Source: GCA-002701455 sp964342575 (lineage in GTDB: Bacteria > Pseudomonadota > Alphaproteobacteria > Thalassobaculales > Thalassobaculaceae). From it: a DNA stretch of 21,261 nucleotides. The first letter of the stretch is position 1; every line of letters starts with the position of its first letter. The DNA lies in the NCBI GenBank assembly GCA_964342575.1, contig CAYFGZ010000055.1, positions 1 to 21,261 of the forward strand, given 5' to 3'. Shown piece after piece: positions 7,649 through 15,516 of this stretch. The notes under the pieces are model-generated. The model searched no databases and was not told the DNA's origin. It was given only the letters and a program-made list of their open reading frames with translations. The translations under genes were made by a program, and so were the position numbers.

Positions 7649-8524
7649 TTATATATCGGGGTTTTGACATTTTAGTATATAGAACCCAGACACAACTATT
7701 ATGAGTGCCCCTAAAACGGTTGCGAATTGCGGTGTTTCGTTGAAAAATAGCCATCCAAATAATATTGCCCAAACTATGCCAAGATATGAGAACGGTTGGA
7801 GTAGGCTGGCTGGGGCGATGCTAAGTGCTTTTATTAATGTAGCGTGGCCGGCGGCTCCAAAAATAGCCAATAAAACCAGTTCTCCTAGCCAACTTACATC
7901 CACTGGATCCCAAAAGAAAGGAAGTAGAAAACAAAGAATACCAAAACCAATAGTGCTCGTAAAAAGAGTGGTCTTTTCCGATCCTTCGTATTTGCTAACA
8001 AATCGAGTTAAGATCTGATAGAGGCACCACAAGGCCGTTCCACAAATTGGAGTTATCATCAGGGGATTAAAGGAAGAGAAACCTGGTTTAACTATAATCA
8101 TTACTCCCAGAAAACCGAAAACGGCGGCACACCATTGTCTATTTATTATCGATTCGCGAAGTATCAGAGCTGATACCCCCATTGTCATGATAGGGCCAAT
8201 AGCAGAGATAGCGGAAATTTCGGCAAGCGGGAGGTATCTGAATGCGAAAACATAAACACCAATTTCCGATAATAATAAGATTGCTCGAAGAACCTGAAGG
8301 ATGGGAACGATGGAGCAAAATGCTCGGGGTCCCTCTTTCTTTAATCCCGAAATCAGGCCATAGCTGCAAAAGAAGAGGTATCGAAACCAGAGTATCGTTA
8401 CGACGGGATAAACCAGAGATATATGCTTCGTCATTGAATTTAGGCATGCAAACAAAAAGGTTGCCAGAACTGCAAGGCCGATGCCCAGCAGAGGGCGATC
8501 GCGTTTCATGTTGGTATGTGTCAT
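7649..8524 (-). CDS. EamA-family (DMT superfamily) transporter
   Basis: A 291-residue, strongly hydrophobic inner-membrane protein with two EamA (PF00892) repeats at about 12-146 and 157-285, giving roughly ten membrane helices. Family marks are the 'LRES' and 'FNETP' turns (about 122-125 and 261-265) at equivalent places in the two repeats and the 'RYLPLAEISAISAIGPI' helix around 96-112. Such proteins move small metabolites (amino acids, nucleosides, osmolytes or S-adenosylmethionine) in or out of the cell; the substrate cannot be read here. The ATG at 8524 has AAGG about 10 bases upstream; a second Met at codon 6 lacks one. It follows pepF by 77 bases on the same strand. Confidence 0.88.
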   Translation of the reverse strand: MTHTNMKRDRPLLGIGLAVLATFLFACLNSMTKHISLVYPVVTILWFRYLFFCSYGLISGLKKEGPRAFCSIVPILQVLRAILLLSEIGVYVFAFRYLPLAEISAISAIGPIMTMGVSALILRESIINRQWCAAVFGFLGVMIIVKPGFSSFNPLMITPICGTALWCLYQILTRFVSKYEGSEKTTLFTSTIGFGILCFLLPFFWDPVDVSWLGELVLLAIFGAAGHATLIKALSIAPASLLQPFSYLGIVWAILFGWLFFNETPQFATVLGALIIVVSGFYILKCQNPDI

Positions 8525-8601
8525 TAATGTTAGGCCTTGGGTAGATGGGGAATCATTTAATTTGGAAGATCCGACTATTGTACATCGGTGATGCCTATGG
8601 A

Positions 8602-10404
8602 TTAATTCTCTTTATCCAATTCCCCAATGAAGTTTTCTATTACGGATAGACCTTTAGCCCAAAATGCGGGGTTGCTTGCATCTAAATTAAAGGGAGCCAA
8701 AAGTTCTTTATGTCTCAATGTTCCCCCTGCCTTCAGCATATTAATATATTTTATGGAGAAATCGCTTTCTGATTCTTTATAGGCTGCGTAAAGGGAGTTA
8801 ACCAGACAATCTCCAAAAGCATATGCGTATACATAAAAAGGAGAATGTATAAAATGAGGAATGTATGCCCAGAAAACATTGTACTCTCTATGTAATTTCA
8901 CTGCGGGTCCGAGGCTTTTTTTCTGCACATTCAACCAGATGTCTCCTATTGCTTCGGCGGAAAGTTCTCCGGCTTGTCTTTTATTGTGAATGGACGTTTC
9001 GAATTCGTGAAATGCTATTTGCCGAACGACGGTATTGAGCATATCCTCCACCTTGGACGCTAACATAAGTCGGCGGCTACCGGGGTCTTTATTTTTTTTC
9101 AATAACGATTGAAATGTTAACATCTCTCCAAAAACCGACGCAGTCTCCGCCAATGTCAAAGGGGTATCCGCCATCAGATTTCCTTGGCAGCCGGCTAGGA
9201 CTTGATGTATGCCATGCCCAAGCTCATGAGCCAATGTCATAACATCTCTAATTTTTCCTTGATAATTGAGTAAAATATACGGATGAACACTAGGAACGGT
9301 TGGGTGCGAGAATGCACCAGAGGCTTTTCCGGCACAAGGAGCTGCATCTATCCAATTCTTTTTAAAAAATTGCTCCCCGATATTGGCGAGAGTTGGCGAA
9401 AACTCGTCGTAAGCTCCCAGTACTATGTCTTTTGCCTCAGACCAACCTATAACCATATCATCATCGTTCGGCAGGGGGGCATTTCGATCCCAATAATTAA
9501 GTTTTTTTACTCCCATCCACGTGGCTTTTAGAGAATAATAACGGTGTGCTAGGTTTTGGTAATTTGATGTTACGCATTCCACTAAAGCATCTACCACTTC
9601 ATCTTCGACGTGATTGATGCGATTACGAGCCGAGATGGGTTTGGTATAATTTCGCCAGTTATCTTCGATAGATTTATCTTTGCTTAGCGTATTGGTGATC
9701 AACGAAAACAGTTTGATGTTATCGTTAAAAACTGACGCTATTTCCTTTGCTGCTTTCTCGCGGGTCTTCCCATTTTGATCCGAAAGTTTATCTAAGGCTT
9801 CAGTAATATTTAGATCAGATCCTCCGATAGAAAAACGCAACCCAGCGACGGTTTCATCGAATAAACGGACCCAGGCAGCCCTCCCACTAATGTTTTTTTC
9901 AAGCAGAAGTTGTTCTAACTCATCGGTAAGTTGATGCGCCTGAAAAACGCGCAAATCGCGGAGCCAGGGTTGATAATGTCGTAATTCGGGTGATGCAAGT
10001 TTTTCTTGTAAGTCGTTTTCTTCAATCATGTTAATTTCAAGAGCGAAAAATAGAATATTGCTATTTATTTCAGTTACCGCTTCTTGCATCGATTGATAAA
10101 ATTGTCCTGTTTCTGTATTGAGCATATCGCAAGAATATGTCAGTTGGGAATATGACATTATTCGGTTGGCGGTTTCATCTATTTTTTCGTAGATAATTAT
10201 AGCATGGGCAAGCTCAACACCGGATAGCTCAGTAACTTTGCTTTTGTATTTATTTTTAAAGGAGCTGGCTCTCGCGGATACGTCTTTTAGTTCCTGAGCT
10301 AGTTCGATGGAAGTGGTTCCTGGGTATAAATCCGATAAATCCCAATTTGGAAGGTCATTAAGACTTTTATCAGGTAATTTTGCATGTGCTATTTTCTTTG
10401 ACAT
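8602..10404 (-). CDS. pepF: Oligoendopeptidase F family zinc peptidase (M3)
   Basis: A 600-residue cytoplasmic zinc metallopeptidase that degrades short peptides, as in the M3B oligoendopeptidase F group. The catalytic helix HELGH (H393, E394, H397) is followed by the third zinc ligand E420 in TLAETASVFGE, the expected spacing for M3. The N-terminal segment beginning 'LPNWDLSDLYPG' (around 18-29) and the 'AGKASGAFSH' loop (358-367) are typical PepF marks. Length equals the family norm. There is no signal peptide. It heads the minus-strand run and diverges from the acyl-CoA synthetase gene across a 101-base spacer. The start at 10404 has only a weak purine-rich leader. Confidence 0.93.
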   Translation of the reverse strand: MSKKIAHAKLPDKSLNDLPNWDLSDLYPGTTSIELAQELKDVSARASSFKNKYKSKVTELSGVELAHAIIIYEKIDETANRIMSYSQLTYSCDMLNTETGQFYQSMQEAVTEINSNILFFALEINMIEENDLQEKLASPELRHYQPWLRDLRVFQAHQLTDELEQLLLEKNISGRAAWVRLFDETVAGLRFSIGGSDLNITEALDKLSDQNGKTREKAAKEIASVFNDNIKLFSLITNTLSKDKSIEDNWRNYTKPISARNRINHVEDEVVDALVECVTSNYQNLAHRYYSLKATWMGVKKLNYWDRNAPLPNDDDMVIGWSEAKDIVLGAYDEFSPTLANIGEQFFKKNWIDAAPCAGKASGAFSHPTVPSVHPYILLNYQGKIRDVMTLAHELGHGIHQVLAGCQGNLMADTPLTLAETASVFGEMLTFQSLLKKNKDPGSRRLMLASKVEDMLNTVVRQIAFHEFETSIHNKRQAGELSAEAIGDIWLNVQKKSLGPAVKLHREYNVFWAYIPHFIHSPFYVYAYAFGDCLVNSLYAAYKESESDFSIKYINMLKAGGTLRHKELLAPFNLDASNPAFWAKGLSVIENFIGELDKEN

Positions 10405-10505
10405 AAATTATCTATCTTTTCGTGTTGAGTAACAATTAAGGCTAATGGTATTGGTTAGTTTGGCATAGTGTTAAGACCAGAGGAGACGAACGTCAGGAGT
10501 ATGAA
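10405..10505. promoter_or_regulatory. Divergent spacer, pepF / acyl-CoA synthetase
   Basis: These 101 bases must contain promoters for both flanking genes. For the plus-strand gene, GGAG at 10496-10499 sits 6 bases ahead of the ATG at 10506, a good ribosome-binding site. I do not see a convincing -35/-10 pair or operator. Confidence 0.4.
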
Positions 10506-12299
10506 ATGAATTACAAGGAGCTAGGCAATCTAGCAACAATGTTTTTTGATAAGGCGGATTTTTTGGGTAGTAAACCGTTCCTGTGGGCCAAAGTCGATGA
10601 AAATTATGTTTCAATGACTTACTCAGAAGTGGCCGAACAGGTTGAGCAATTGGCAAGCGCTTTGTGTTCAATGGGTATTGAGAAGGGTGACAGGGTTCTT
10701 ATCGTGTCTGAAAACCGGCCCGAATGGGTGATAGCCGATTTGGCAACAACCTCTATCGGGGCAATCACTGTACCAGCCTATACTACGAATACTGCCGACG
10801 ATCACCTCTATATCCTTGATCATTCTGAGGCTAAGGTTGCCATAGTGTCATCCGAAAGACTGGTTCAGAGAATAAAGGGAGCGCTTCACGGTTGCGCGTC
10901 GTGCCGCGTAGTTATTACTATTGACCCAACCACGCCCCAGTTTGAGAGCCCATTCGAGCATTTTTATTGGAAAGATATAATGGAATCTAGGGCTGGATTG
11001 GCGGGCGCTGTGAGAGAAAAAGCTGCGAAACTGTCGCGTGGAGATGTTGCTTGTTTTATATATACATCGGGGACCGGAGGTAATCCAAAGGGCGTCATGT
11101 TGACGCATGGTTCTATACTTGCCAATTGTGCTGCGGCATTTGAGTTGTTGAAAGAGCTAGGCCTTGGAGATGAAGTGTTTTTATCTCTGTTGCCGTTGTC
11201 ACATTCTTATGAACATACTTGCGGTATGTATTTTCCAATTTCCATTGGAGCCCAAATCTACTATGCGGAAGGCCCTGACAAAGTAGCCCAGAATCTCTCA
11301 GAAGCTAAGCCTACAATTATGACTGCAGTACCGCGATTATATGAAGCGCTTCATGATAGAATACGACGGGGAGTTGAACAAACGGGTGGTTTAAAGGCTC
11401 GGATGTTTGGTGCGGCCGTTGAGTTGGGCAGAAAACATAGAATCAGTGACTCGGGATTAAATATTCCAGAAAAGCTCCAAAATAAATTGCTAGATCATTT
11501 AGTGAGAAAAAAAGTGTCACAAAGGTTTGGTGGAAGATTGAAGGCATTCGTTTCTGGGGGGGCCGCTCTCAATCCTGATATAGGAAATTTCTTTTTGTCG
11601 CTTGGCGTTAACATATTGCAGGGATATGGGCAAACAGAAGCCTCTCCAATCATAAGTTGTAATCGTCCAGGAAATATAAAAATCCAAACAGTTGGGCCTG
11701 CGCTTCCTGGTGTCGAATTAAAAATTGCAGAGGACGGCGAGATTTTAGTCAGAGGCGAACTTCTCATGAAAGGATATTGGAAAGATCCTGATGCCACGGC
11801 CACAGCCATAATTGATGGTTGGCTGCATACTGGGGATATTGGGGTTATTCAAGATGATGGATGCCTCCTCATTACAGATCGTAAAAAAGATATAATCGTT
11901 AACTCAGGTGGGGATAATGTAGCTCCTGCAAAAGTAGAAGGGGTGATAACTCTCCAGACGGAATTTATCCAGGCTATGGTTTATGGTGACAAGAAACCCT
12001 ACCTTGTGGGTGTGGTGGTTCCATCAGATGAGTTTATTGATGGGTGGTGCTCCAAGGTGGGGGAACAAAAGAAGATGGATGAATTATCGGATGACGATGA
12101 ATTTCGAGCGGCGGTTTTAAGCGTTATGTCCCGTGTTAATGCAAGATTGTCGCAGATAGAGAAAGTGCGCCATATCGTAGTAGCTCATGAAGCATTTTCG
12201 ACAGAAAATGGCTTGATGACACCGACGTTGAAAATAAAAAGGCACAAAATTAGAGAAAAGTATGGAGATCGTTTGGAAGCTCTATACAAGCGCAATTGA
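10506..12299 (+). CDS. Long-chain fatty acid--CoA ligase-type AMP-forming synthetase
   Basis: A 597-residue member of the ANL adenylating superfamily. It activates a carboxylic acid with ATP and then loads it on CoA. Motifs in order: the P-loop YTSGTGGNPKG (186-196), which carries Gly at the second variable Thr of the usual TSGTTG pattern, a variant I have seen in alphaproteobacterial homologues; SGGAALNPDIG (350-360); GYGQTEAS (373-380); the hinge region WLHTGDIG (439-446) and DRKKDIIVNSGG (458-469); and the C-terminal catalytic lysine K576 in TPTLKIKR. Overall architecture resembles FadD15/long-chain synthetases rather than short-chain Acs. GGAG 6 bases upstream supports the ATG. It is alone on its strand with a 146-base gap before the corrinoid gene. 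Chain-length specificity is not readable. Confidence 0.9.
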   Translation: MNYKELGNLATMFFDKADFLGSKPFLWAKVDENYVSMTYSEVAEQVEQLASALCSMGIEKGDRVLIVSENRPEWVIADLATTSIGAITVPAYTTNTADDHLYILDHSEAKVAIVSSERLVQRIKGALHGCASCRVVITIDPTTPQFESPFEHFYWKDIMESRAGLAGAVREKAAKLSRGDVACFIYTSGTGGNPKGVMLTHGSILANCAAAFELLKELGLGDEVFLSLLPLSHSYEHTCGMYFPISIGAQIYYAEGPDKVAQNLSEAKPTIMTAVPRLYEALHDRIRRGVEQTGGLKARMFGAAVELGRKHRISDSGLNIPEKLQNKLLDHLVRKKVSQRFGGRLKAFVSGGAALNPDIGNFFLSLGVNILQGYGQTEASPIISCNRPGNIKIQTVGPALPGVELKIAEDGEILVRGELLMKGYWKDPDATATAIIDGWLHTGDIGVIQDDGCLLITDRKKDIIVNSGGDNVAPAKVEGVITLQTEFIQAMVYGDKKPYLVGVVVPSDEFIDGWCSKVGEQKKMDELSDDDEFRAAVLSVMSRVNARLSQIEKVRHIVVAHEAFSTENGLMTPTLKIKRHKIREKYGDRLEALYKRN

Positions 12300-12361
12300 A
12301 CTAGAAAAGTTGTTCAATCACGGGGTTTCGAGTTTTATTTAATGGGATGTCGTAAATTCAT

Positions 12362-12412
12362 TAAATATTGTCGTACTTGAGCTAAACAACGATCAATAAG
12401 CTAAATATTGTC
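12362..12412 (+). repeat. Paired 11-base direct repeat upstream of the corrinoid gene
   Basis: TAAATATTGTC occurs at 12362-12372 and again, exactly, at 12402-12412, a 40-base (about four helical turns) period. Both copies lie in the gap between the acyl-CoA synthetase gene and the corrinoid-protein gene. A shorter 'agctaaa' also repeats within the interval. It could be a pair of operator half-sites on the same face of the helix, or chance in AT-rich DNA. No cobalamin or SAM riboswitch core is recognisable here. Confidence 0.45.
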
Positions 12413-12435
12413 TGCTAGATCATCATGGCGGCCTT

Positions 12436-12439
12436 GGAG
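12436..12439 (+). promoter_or_regulatory. Ribosome-binding site setting the corrinoid gene start
   Basis: GGAG lies 6 bases ahead of the ATG at 12446. The earlier in-frame ATG at 12425 has no such site, so the shorter product is preferred. Confidence 0.6.
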
Positions 12440-12445
12440 CTTGGA

Positions 12446-13159
12446 ATGGCAGAAGATGAAGAAATTATACTAGCTGAGCTGGACGATGGCGAGCTTGTCC
12501 AGCAGATGCACGATGACCTATATGATGGGCTGAAAGAAGAGATAGAGGAAGCTGTGCAGATCCTCTTGGATCGTGGTTGGGAACCCTACAATATTCTCAC
12601 GGAAGCACTCGTGGAAGGGATGCGCATAGTTGGGATTGATTTCCGGGATGGAATTTTATTTGTTCCAGAGGTGTTGATGTCGGCAAACGCGATGAAGGGG
12701 GGAATGGCTATATTGCGTCCGCTGCTTATTGAAACAGGTGCTCCGCAGTTGGGAAAAATGGTTATCGGTACAGTTAAAGGCGATATCCACGATATCGGGA
12801 AAAATTTAGTATCAATGATGATGGAAGGGGCAGGCTTTGACGTTATTGACCTTGGTATTAATAATCCTGTCGAAAAATACCTTGAAGCATTGGAGGCACA
12901 TAAACCCGATATCCTTGGAATGTCAGCTCTTTTGACGACAACCATGCCGTATATGAAGGTTGTTATTGAAGCGATGAAAGAAAAAGGCATTAGGGATGAC
13001 TACATTGTGCTGGTTGGTGGGGCACCTTTGAATGAGGAGTTTGCTCTGAGTGTTGGTGCTGATGCTTATTGCAGAGATGCCGCGGTTACCGTTGAGATAG
13101 CTAAGTCTCTAATAGATCAGCGGAAGCGTTCTAATTCGCAGAAGATGAATGCAAGCTAA
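12446..13159 (+). CDS. Corrinoid (cobalamin-binding) methyl-carrier protein
   Basis: A 237-residue protein with the two-part fold of methyl-carrier corrinoid proteins and the MetH B12 module. The N-terminal helical cap (B12-binding 2, PF02607; about 20-100) contains ALVEGMRIVGIDFRDG and FVPEVLMSANAM. The C-terminal Rossmann-like B12 domain (PF02310; about 104-225) has D113-x-H115-x-x-G118 in GDIHDIGKN, whose His is the expected lower cobalt ligand, then S160-x-L162 in MSALLTTT and the GG of VGGAPL (191-192). It accepts and donates a methyl group on cobalt but needs separate methyltransferases, none of which is in this window. An in-frame ATG seven codons upstream (12425) is possible; GGAG 6 bases ahead of 12446 favours the shorter form. 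The DUF1638 and PF13769 genes follow on the same strand. Confidence 0.92.
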   Translation: MAEDEEIILAELDDGELVQQMHDDLYDGLKEEIEEAVQILLDRGWEPYNILTEALVEGMRIVGIDFRDGILFVPEVLMSANAMKGGMAILRPLLIETGAPQLGKMVIGTVKGDIHDIGKNLVSMMMEGAGFDVIDLGINNPVEKYLEALEAHKPDILGMSALLTTTMPYMKVVIEAMKEKGIRDDYIVLVGGAPLNEEFALSVGADAYCRDAAVTVEIAKSLIDQRKRSNSQKMNAS

Positions 13160-13229
13160 CCTGACAAAGCCATATTTGACTTTGCCATTTATACATCGAT
13201 AATAAGCCAATTATTTACTTGTTCGGTAT

Positions 13230-13233
13230 GGAG
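13230..13233 (+). promoter_or_regulatory. Ribosome-binding site for the DUF1638 gene (TTG start)
   Basis: GGAG lies 8 bases ahead of a TTG at 13242. No ATG is available nearby in frame before the conserved family N-terminus, so this site supports a rare TTG initiation. Confidence 0.6.
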
Positions 13234-13241
13234 ACTTAACG

Positions 13242-13865
13242 TTGCGAACTGACTGTGCAACCCGTCCAAATACGCTTTTTATCGCTTGTGGCGCAATAGC
13301 TAAGGAGGTAGCTTACCTTGCGCAAGTGAACGAATGGTATAATGTGCAGATCACCTGTCTTCCTGCTAGCTGGCATAACACTCCCAAAAAGATAGCCCCA
13401 GCGATCAAATCAAAAATCCAAAAGTTTCGAAAAATATATGATAAAATCTATGTTTTATATGGTGATTGCGGTACTGGCGGCGAATTGGACGAAGTTCTTG
13501 AAAAAGAGGAAATTGAGAGGATATCGGGTCCGCATTGCTATGAATTTTTTATGGGGAGGGATGAATTCTTAGAAACGCACTGTGCCGAACCAGGTTGCTT
13601 TTATCTTACAGATTATTTAGCTCGTCACTTTGACCGGCTTGTTATCAAAGGGTTAGGACTCGATAAATATCCAATACTCCTCGAAGATTATTTTAAACAT
13701 TATAAAAAACTAATTTATATAGCGCAGACTAATGACTTAAACTTGCAAAAAAAAGCTGAAAAGGCTGCAAATTACTTGGGTTTGAGTTACGAATACCGAT
13801 TTCGGGGTTACGGGGATTTGGGTGCGTTTTTGGAATCGAAAATTAAAAGCGGCTTGGAGAATTAA
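13242..13865 (+). CDS. DUF1638 domain protein, corrinoid-protein partner
   Basis: A 207-residue soluble protein of the DUF1638 family (PF07796). It shows the family's conserved cysteine motifs: LFIACGAIAKEV (C16), YGDCGTGGELD (C76), GPHCYEFFMG (C99), then EPGCFYLTDYLARHF (C119). It ends with the usual 'GLSYEYRFRGYGDLGAF'. C39 and C114 may also matter. The repeated Cys near Gly and His suggest a metal or cluster site, which is inference. The biochemical function is not established as far as I know; conserved linkage to corrinoid proteins suggests a role in maturing, reducing or methylating the corrinoid. It begins with TTG at 13242 behind GGAG, 82 bases after the corrinoid gene. It precedes the PF13769 gene by 2 bases. 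Confidence 0.88.
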   Translation: MRTDCATRPNTLFIACGAIAKEVAYLAQVNEWYNVQITCLPASWHNTPKKIAPAIKSKIQKFRKIYDKIYVLYGDCGTGGELDEVLEKEEIERISGPHCYEFFMGRDEFLETHCAEPGCFYLTDYLARHFDRLVIKGLGLDKYPILLEDYFKHYKKLIYIAQTNDLNLQKKAEKAANYLGLSYEYRFRGYGDLGAFLESKIKSGLEN

Positions 13866-13867
13866 GA

Positions 13868-14182
13868 ATGGCAACTTTGACCGTTGTCTATTGGCGAGAT
13901 ATTCCGGCACAAGTGATTGCGCGGAAAGGCCGAGGTCGGAGAAGAGAAAGCGTGAAGCTCGAATTAGATAAACGATTTTCCCAGGCGATTGATGCGGCTG
14001 CAATGAAACAAAGTCTTACGAGCGATGATGATTATTTGGCCTTATGGCGCAGAGCTCAACCTATGTCTTGTGGGGAAGACCTGGCCGCGGAAGCGGAAAG
14101 GATATCGGGTGAATTACATGAAATATATAGTAAAGAACGATTACTTGAGCTTGTAGAAAATGGTGGAAAAGACGGAGTGTGA
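13868..14182 (+). CDS. PF13769 'virulence factor'-family small protein, corrinoid-operon member
   Basis: A 104-residue protein that matches the small family annotated 'Virulence_fact' (PF13769). Its marks are the N-terminal strand TVVYWRDIPAQV (5-16), a basic turn KGRGRRR (20-26), the 'RFSQAIDAAAM' helix (36-46) and DYLALWRRA (55-63). It has no signal peptide or membrane segment, so the family name is probably misleading; the constant companion here and in other alphaproteobacteria is a corrinoid protein plus DUF1638. GGAG 8 bases before the ATG, only 2 bases after the DUF1638 stop, supports tight coupling. It ends 39 bases from the convergent epimerase, so the operon stops here. A role as accessory factor of a B12 methyl-transfer system is inferred. 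Confidence 0.85.
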   Translation: MATLTVVYWRDIPAQVIARKGRGRRRESVKLELDKRFSQAIDAAAMKQSLTSDDDYLALWRRAQPMSCGEDLAAEAERISGELHEIYSKERLLELVENGGKDGV

Positions 14183-14221
14183 GCACAAAAATTTTAAACA
14201 AGCCAGATTTTAACTCCTCTA

Positions 14222-15220
14222 CTATATATTTTGGTCGTGATAGTCGCGGTACCAGTCTACAAAACGAGGTATTCCAATCTCTATGGGTGTTTTTGGGATA
14301 TATCCAAGGTCATCTATACTTTGGGAAATGTCTGCATATGTCTCCTGGACATCCCCGGCTTGCATCGGCTGCAACTCAACAAGGGCTGTTTTGCCGCATG
14401 CTTTTTCAATTACATTGATGTAGTCCATCAATGGGATGGGTTTATTGTTACCGATATTATAAATCTTATGTGGCGCGTTACCTTTGGCATTTTGAGGAGG
14501 ATTGTCTAACGCCGCTACAATGCCGGAGACTATATCATCTATAAATGTAAAATCGCGCTTCATATTACCATCGTTGAAAACGTGGATCTTTTCTCCGTTT
14601 AGTATGTTTTTTGTGAAAATATACGGTGACATATCAGGACGTCCCCAGGGACCATAAACGGTGAAGAATCGGAGGCCGATTGTCGGGATGTTATAAAGGT
14701 GAGAATAAGAGTGCGCCATTACCTCGGCGGCTTTCTTAGTTGCGCCGTAGAATGAAATTGGATGGTCTGTGCTATGTTGCACCGAGAATGGAACTTTGGT
14801 GTTGGAACCGTAGACAGACGAGGAGCTTGCGTACACTAGATTAAAACGATTGGAAGCGCGAGTAACCAAAGATCGGCAAAGTTCTAGTATAGTTAATTGT
14901 CCAGCGAGGTTTGAACCAAGATAATCGGAGGGTCGGTCAATTGAATTACGGACCCCAGCCTGTGCTCCCAAGTGAAGGACACGGTCAATATCTGGATACA
15001 ATTCAAGTAATGTGCGGCTAGTCTCTAGATTTGAGAAATCAAGCTTCTCGAACTTAAAATTTTTATATTTGGTTAACTGTTTAAGCCGAGCATATTTCAG
15101 AGTGGGGTCATAATAGTCGTTGATACTATCGACTCCCACCACATGTTGTTCATGCTCTAGCAGCGCTCGAGCGACATGCATTCCTATGAACCCTGCAACT
15201 CCAGTAACCAGAACCGACAT
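14222..15220 (-). CDS. NAD-dependent nucleotide-sugar epimerase, UDP-glucuronate 4-epimerase type
   Basis: A 332-residue extended short-chain dehydrogenase. It has the NAD-binding GVAGFIG (7-13), the acidic strand end D31, the active-site Ser region ASSSSVYG (131-138) and catalytic Y158-x3-K162 in YGATK. The segments DSINDYYDPTLKYARL (31-46) and FFTVYGPWGRPDM (185-197) are characteristic of UDP-glucuronate/UDP-galacturonate epimerases. These supply UDP-galacturonate for lipopolysaccharide or capsule, acting in the cytoplasm. The longest frame starts at 15238, but GGAG at 15228-15231 lies 7 bases before the ATG at 15220, which gives the standard MSVLVTGVAG start. No other polysaccharide genes lie nearby, so it appears as an isolated gene. 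Confidence 0.9.
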   Translation of the reverse strand: MSVLVTGVAGFIGMHVARALLEHEQHVVGVDSINDYYDPTLKYARLKQLTKYKNFKFEKLDFSNLETSRTLLELYPDIDRVLHLGAQAGVRNSIDRPSDYLGSNLAGQLTILELCRSLVTRASNRFNLVYASSSSVYGSNTKVPFSVQHSTDHPISFYGATKKAAEVMAHSYSHLYNIPTIGLRFFTVYGPWGRPDMSPYIFTKNILNGEKIHVFNDGNMKRDFTFIDDIVSGIVAALDNPPQNAKGNAPHKIYNIGNNKPIPLMDYINVIEKACGKTALVELQPMQAGDVQETYADISQSIDDLGYIPKTPIEIGIPRFVDWYRDYHDQNI

Positions 15221-15516
15221 TAATCTACTCCTAGACAAAGAAATTCAAATAAAAAAAGCCTTGCACGCACATAAAAGTTAAAAAAGAAATAGAAAATATA
15301 AATTCAGTTTCTTATAACAGTTTTCATAAAAGGGGGCCGCCGAATATTCTAATACGTACGTCTTTTGCTCATCATACATTGCTAATAAATAAGGTTAATT
15401 CAGCTATGATATCATGACTATCGGGCCATTACATTACTTGATTAAAAACGTTTTCAGATCTACAACTAATGGTTATACAAGTCGTTGGATAGTTCAATTA
15501 CGAGGCGATAGATATT
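15221..15516. promoter_or_regulatory. Divergent intergenic region, epimerase / indolepyruvate oxidoreductase
   Basis: These 296 AT-rich bases are the longest gap in the window. Near the epimerase is its GGAG ribosome-binding site (15228-15231). A perfect 10-base palindrome ATGATATCAT lies at 15406-15415, about 100 bases ahead of the oxidoreductase start, and could be an operator. TATGAT within it (15405-15410) resembles a -10 box but lacks a well-spaced -35. A GAGG 11 bases ahead of the ATG at 15517 is a distant ribosome-binding site. No RNA gene or open frame of note is visible. Confidence 0.4.
15228..15231 (-). promoter_or_regulatory. Ribosome-binding site setting the epimerase start
   Basis: GGAG on the minus strand lies 7 bases ahead of the ATG at 15220 and inside the six extra codons of the longer frame, favouring the shorter product. 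Confidence 0.65.

Noticed and set aside
8242..8544. 100-codon plus-strand frame opposite the EamA-family transporter
   Set aside because: Antisense to two conserved membrane repeats; low-information sequence with no family resemblance.
10506..12299. P-loop reading SGTGG instead of SGTTG as a sign of an inactive acyl-CoA synthetase
   Set aside because: All other motifs including the C-terminal lysine are intact and this variant is familiar in alphaproteobacterial homologues.
12300..12445. Possible cobalamin or SAM riboswitch ahead of the corrinoid gene
   Set aside because: I looked for B12-box-like and SAM-II-like cores and found neither; the only pattern is the 11-base direct repeat.
13160..13190. 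CAAAG...CTTTG stem between the corrinoid and DUF1638 genes
   Set aside because: Only five base pairs with a loop of about ten bases; not a credible attenuator or terminator, and the genes are probably cotranscribed.
14179..14418. Plus-strand 79-codon frame with a GTG overlapping the stop of the PF13769 gene, as a possible fourth operon gene
   Set aside because: Most of it lies antisense to the C-terminal coding region of the epimerase, it resembles no family and does not look like the methylenetetrahydrofolate reductase or activator sometimes found next in such operons.
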